DNA of 7,995 nucleotides from Synergistales bacterium (GTDB lineage Bacteria; Synergistota; Synergistia; Synergistales; Aminobacteriaceae). The stretch spans positions 1 to 7,995 of the forward strand of contig BNVG01000095.1 of assembly GCA_025997935.1 (NCBI GenBank), read 5' to 3'. Shown here piece after piece: positions 6,062 through 7,995 of the stretch. Position 1 is the first letter of the stretch. The number at the start of each line of letters is the position of its first letter. The notes below the pieces were generated by a model. The model was given only the letters and a program-made list of their open reading frames with translations, was not told the origin of the DNA and made no database searches. The translations under genes were made by a program, and so were the position numbers.

Positions 6062-6104
6062 TTTTCGTCAACAGGCCTTTTTGCAATTATCTTTGCGTCA
6101 ACAG
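6062..6104 (+). repeat. Two direct repeats 30 bp apart upstream of the beta-lactamase promoter
   Basis: TTTTCGTCAACAG (6062-6074) and TTTGCGTCAACAG (6092-6104) differ at one of 13 positions, and their starts are exactly 30 bp (about three helical turns) apart. The second copy covers the expected -35 position of the promoter at 6119-6127, an arrangement that would suit an activator or repressor. No known operator (for example BlaI) is matched. Confidence 0.45.
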
Positions 6105-6118
6105 CGTCCGCTCTTTTG

Positions 6119-6127
6119 TGCTATAGT
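6119..6127 (+). promoter_or_regulatory. Probable extended -10 promoter of the beta-lactamase gene
   Basis: TGC-TATAGT is an extended -10 (TATAGT 6122-6127). No good -35 lies 17 bp upstream (CAACAG 6099-6104). The transcription start is expected near 6134. The gene's own ribosome site AGGAG is at 6172-6176, 5 nt before the ATG. Confidence 0.45.
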
Positions 6128-6181
6128 CAAAGGAGTGTACTTTGAAAATATCCATAGGTTACGTAGTCAAAAGGAGAAATT

Positions 6182-7072
6182 ATGAGACACAAATATTTTA
6201 TGATATTTTGCGTAGTAAGCCTATTATTGCTACAAGCGTGTTCCCTACAAAAATCTCAAGCGGAACCCACCGCAGGTACTTCTAATCCAATATCATCAAC
6301 AACTGAGCCAACTATGCCGCAAGCGCAGACGCAAACCTCCGCTCCTAAGGAGACGCCTATTCCCTTGAGCGAGCTTATTTCTGCTGAGGATTTAGCCGCG
6401 TATTTTGATGAATACCCAAACGCTGTAATGCTGTTGAGCGACGGTGTTTCTCAAATTGTCTTCAACGAGCCGTTTTCAACACGGCGTTTTTCACCCTATT
6501 CCACATTCAAAATTTGCAATTCGTTAATCGCTCTGGAAGAAAGAGTTGTTAGCGTTGATGACTCGCTACGCCGATGGGATGGCACAGAGCACAGTCGGCA
6601 AGAGTTAAGACAAGACCAAAATATGGCTTCCGCGATTAAATACTCAGCTGTGTGGTACTACCAGCAACTGGCGAGAGAAGTTGGGGGAACCGCTATGCGA
6701 GCTCGTCTTAATGCTGTAGGCTATGGCAATATGGATATTTCGGGTGGCATAGATAAATTTTGGTTAGATTCGTCGCTTCTTATCTCTCCCCAAGAGCAAT
6801 TGGATTTCATTATTCGTCTCTATCGTAATGAATTGCCGTTTTCACGAGGCAATATGGAATATGTGAAATCAATCTTGCGTCAAGAGGCCTATCCAATTGA
6901 CATCTACGGTAAAACAGGTTCTTCGGGCGATGGAAACGGTTGGTTTGTCGGCTATACTTTGCTAAATAAAAAACCCTATTTTTTCTCCGTTTATATCGAA
7001 GGAGAGGGCGTGAGCGGTGCATTGGCACGCGATAAAATAGCCGAGATTCTCAGTAAATTTTTGAACAAATGA
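6182..7072 (+). CDS. Class D (OXA-type) beta-lactamase, predicted lipoprotein
   Basis: The 296-residue protein starts with a lipoprotein signal (hydrophobic 6-17, lipobox LQAC with C20) and a Ser/Thr/Pro/Gln-rich tether (about 21-60), so it should be anchored to the membrane by lipid. The catalytic domain (about 65-296) has every class D motif: S107-T-F-K110 (nucleophile and carboxylated Lys), S155-A-V157, Y181-G-N183, the Trp that packs on the carbamate (W194 in KFWLDSSL), K244-T-G246, and GWFVGY. It hydrolyses beta-lactams through an acyl-serine intermediate. BlaR1-type receptors share this fold, but no membrane protease domain is present here, and no blaI or blaR neighbour is visible. AGGAG 5 nt before the ATG fixes the start. 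The segment for about residues 66-106 recurs inverted at the right edge. Substrate range cannot be told from sequence. Confidence 0.92.
   Translation: MRHKYFMIFCVVSLLLLQACSLQKSQAEPTAGTSNPISSTTEPTMPQAQTQTSAPKETPIPLSELISAEDLAAYFDEYPNAVMLLSDGVSQIVFNEPFSTRRFSPYSTFKICNSLIALEERVVSVDDSLRRWDGTEHSRQELRQDQNMASAIKYSAVWYYQQLAREVGGTAMRARLNAVGYGNMDISGGIDKFWLDSSLLISPQEQLDFIIRLYRNELPFSRGNMEYVKSILRQEAYPIDIYGKTGSSGDGNGWFVGYTLLNKKPYFFSVYIEGEGVSGALARDKIAEILSKFLNK
6379..6499 (+). repeat. Left arm of a 121-bp perfect inverted repeat (inside the beta-lactamase gene)
   Basis: These bases are the exact reverse complement of 7875-7995. Matching continues, after one mismatch at 6500, for a further 10 bp to 6510. The arm ends just before the codon of the catalytic Ser (6500-6502). 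Confidence 0.97.
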
Positions 7073-7152
7073 GATATAGTTGCCATTTCTAAATTCGCAA
7101 GACAAATCGAGGAGGGAGGAAAGTCGAAAAAGCGCTTGAAATAGAGGTTATT

Positions 7153-7530
7153 TTATCCGGCGCATTGATGTTTGTTCTTTATTTCCGCCTTGTAATAGCT
7201 GATTTTTTTGTCAAGATTTTCAAGATGTTCCTGCATGGCGACAATCTTTTCTTTCAGAACGGCCCGGTGATGTATTAGCATTTCCATCCGTTCCTCCAAA
7301 GTGTCGTCGCCTTGCGCCCTAAGTCCCGCGTATTTTTGTATTTCCTTGATAGGCATATCCGTATCTTTCAGACGTTTGATGAACTGTATCCATAATATAT
7401 CGCCGTCGGAATAGCGGCGTCTGCCGTTTTCTTTGCGCTCTGGAATGATTAAATTTTCTTTCTCATAATACCGTAGGGTATGAATACCCATTCCCGTGAT
7501 TGATGAAAATTCACCGATAGCGTATCCCAT
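7153..7530 (-). CDS. MerR-family transcriptional regulator
   Basis: The start is the ATG at 7530-7528, preceded by GGGAGGA 7 nt upstream; an in-frame TTG at 7545 would lie before that site and is rejected. The 125-residue protein has the MerR winged helix (about 1-70; YAIGEFSSITGMGIHTLRYY, GRRRYSDGDILWIQFIKRL) and a dimerising coiled coil (about 75-120). There is no long C-terminal ligand domain, which fits the short AdhR/NmlR-like group that responds to aldehydes or electrophiles. Its only Cys (C123, three residues from the end) is not at the usual sensing position, so the sensing mode is uncertain. It is divergent from the carboxymuconolactone decarboxylase gene, whose promoter carries a MerR-type operator, so that gene is the likely target. 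It converges with the beta-lactamase gene across 80 bp in which I see no clear terminator. Confidence 0.9.
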   Translation of the reverse strand: MGYAIGEFSSITGMGIHTLRYYEKENLIIPERKENGRRRYSDGDILWIQFIKRLKDTDMPIKEIQKYAGLRAQGDDTLEERMEMLIHHRAVLKEKIVAMQEHLENLDKKISYYKAEIKNKHQCAG

Positions 7531-7552
7531 GAAAATTCCTCCCAAAAAATGC

Positions 7553-7583
7553 TTGACTTAGAGTTAGCTCTACATTGTATTCT
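7553..7583 (+). promoter_or_regulatory. MerR-type operator-promoter of the decarboxylase gene
   Basis: TTGACT (-35, 7553-7558) and TATTCT (-10, 7578-7583) are 19 bp apart, the overlong spacing typical of MerR-activated promoters. In the spacer lies the dyad TAGAG-TTAG-CTCTA (7559-7572). The divergent MerR gene begins 23 bp away. The expected mechanism is DNA distortion by the activated regulator. Confidence 0.8.
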
Positions 7584-7614
7584 TTTATCGTACCAAATAA
7601 AAGGAGGTTTCACA

Positions 7615-7878
7615 ATGGAAAACACACGCTTTCAGAAAGGGACGGACAGGCTGAACGAGGTAGACGGCAGCGCGGGGCAAAACGTTATTGCTTCATTGAA
7701 GACAATAGCGCCGGATTTGGGTAAATACATCATTGAATTTACCTTTGGGGACATTTACTGCCGGGAGGGGCTTTCTTTACAGGAAAGAGAGCTTATAACC
7801 ATTGCAAGTTTGTTGACGGCGGGAGGTTGTGAGCCGCAATTGGCGGTTCACATTAACGGATCATTGAATGTGGGATAG
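7615..7878 (+). pseudogene. Carboxymuconolactone decarboxylase (CMD) family gene, 3' part replaced by inverted beta-lactamase sequence
   Basis: AAGGAGG (7601-7607) lies 7 nt before the ATG. The 87 codons give a normal CMD/AhpD-like N-terminal part: helices around IASLKTIAPDLGKYIIEF, then LSLQERELITIASLL, GGCEPQLAVHIN and LNVG. Relatives continue for roughly 30-40 residues after this Asn-Val-Gly with a helical C-terminus, and here a TAG follows at once. That stop arises because the sequence from 7875 on is inverted beta-lactamase DNA, not because of a point mutation. CMD-family proteins are small helical oligomers acting as decarboxylases or peroxidase-like thiol enzymes. Here the single C in GGCEP and the MerR pairing suggest a stress-type role, by inference. 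If the junction is an artefact, the real gene is intact and runs beyond the window. Confidence 0.8.
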
Positions 7879-7995
7879 GGTGAAAAACGCCGTGTTGAAA
7901 ACGGCTCGTTGAAGACAATTTGAGAAACACCGTCGCTCAACAGCATTACAGCGTTTGGGTATTCATCAAAATACGCGGCTAAATCCTCAGCAGAA
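7875..7995 (-). repeat. Right arm of the 121-bp perfect inverted repeat (beta-lactamase fragment at the window edge)
   Basis: It is identical over 121/121 bases to the reverse complement of 6379-6499, and continues to the last base of the window, so the true extent may be larger. Just before it, 7864-7873 (TTGAATGTGG) also matches the reverse complement of 6501-6510, with a single mismatch at 7874. This 10-bp microhomology joins CMD to the beta-lactamase fragment. Confidence 0.97.

Noticed and set aside
6033..6067. Two small hairpins (CTTAC/GTAAG and CGAAAAC/GTTTTTCG) considered as a terminator after the PIN cassette.
   Set aside because: The stems are short, AT-rich or imperfect, and not followed by a proper U-run in the right position.
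5913..6185. Plus-strand frame of 90 codons between the PIN partner and the beta-lactamase.
   Set aside because: It starts inside the partner gene in another frame, has no ribosome site, and shows no protein-like features.
6142..6285. TTG-initiated frame with a good AGGAG site (6131-6135), considered as a leader peptide for the beta-lactamase.
   Set aside because: The predicted transcription start (near 6134) would remove its ribosome site, most of the frame overlaps the beta-lactamase start, and the peptide resembles nothing known.

Overview
The window appears to be a chromosomal segment from an anaerobic, probably gut-associated bacterium. A GC-rich backbone (about 1100-5040) carries a two-component operon and a decayed branched-chain amino acid binding-protein gene, which would fit a Synergistota-like host. 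The right third (about 5250-7995) has lower G+C, strong AGGAGG-type ribosome binding sites and Firmicutes-like accessory genes. The taxonomic call is inference and weak.

Layout. 1-249 (minus) is the N-terminal end of an Rpn/PDDEXK_2 nuclease-transposase gene that runs off the left edge and has its own promoter at 301-329. 250-552 has no convincing gene. 553-1084 (plus) is the wreck of a LivJ-type periplasmic binding-protein gene: its 5' end is missing, it has two apparent internal deletions, and it has a frameshift. 1100-5042 (minus) is a three-gene operon read right to left: a secreted von Willebrand factor A (VWA) protein, a membrane histidine kinase, and an OmpR/PhoB-class response regulator. 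Four Pho-box-like hexamers at exact 11-bp steps lie upstream of it (5091-5129). 5307-5992 (plus) is a PIN-domain toxin gene followed, with an ATGA overlap, by a small partner gene. 6182-7072 (plus) is a lipoprotein class D (OXA-type) beta-lactamase with every class motif. 7153-7530 (minus) is a MerR regulator, divergent from a carboxymuconolactone decarboxylase (CMD) gene at 7615-7878 that carries a textbook MerR operator-promoter. The CMD gene is cut off.

How the genes work together. The VWA protein, kinase and regulator are very probably one transcription unit. The kinase would sense an envelope signal, perhaps presented by the VWA protein, and the regulator is a good candidate to act on its own operon through the 11-bp repeats. 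MerR and CMD form a small electrophile- or oxidant-type response pair. PIN plus partner is a toxin-antitoxin-like cassette. The beta-lactamase is a stand-alone resistance-type gene.

Most striking point: the last 121 bases (7875-7995) are an exact reverse complement of 6379-6499 inside the beta-lactamase gene. The junction has 10 bp of microhomology and truncates CMD. It is either a recent inverted duplication or an amplification/assembly chimera, and it needs resolving before the right edge is trusted.
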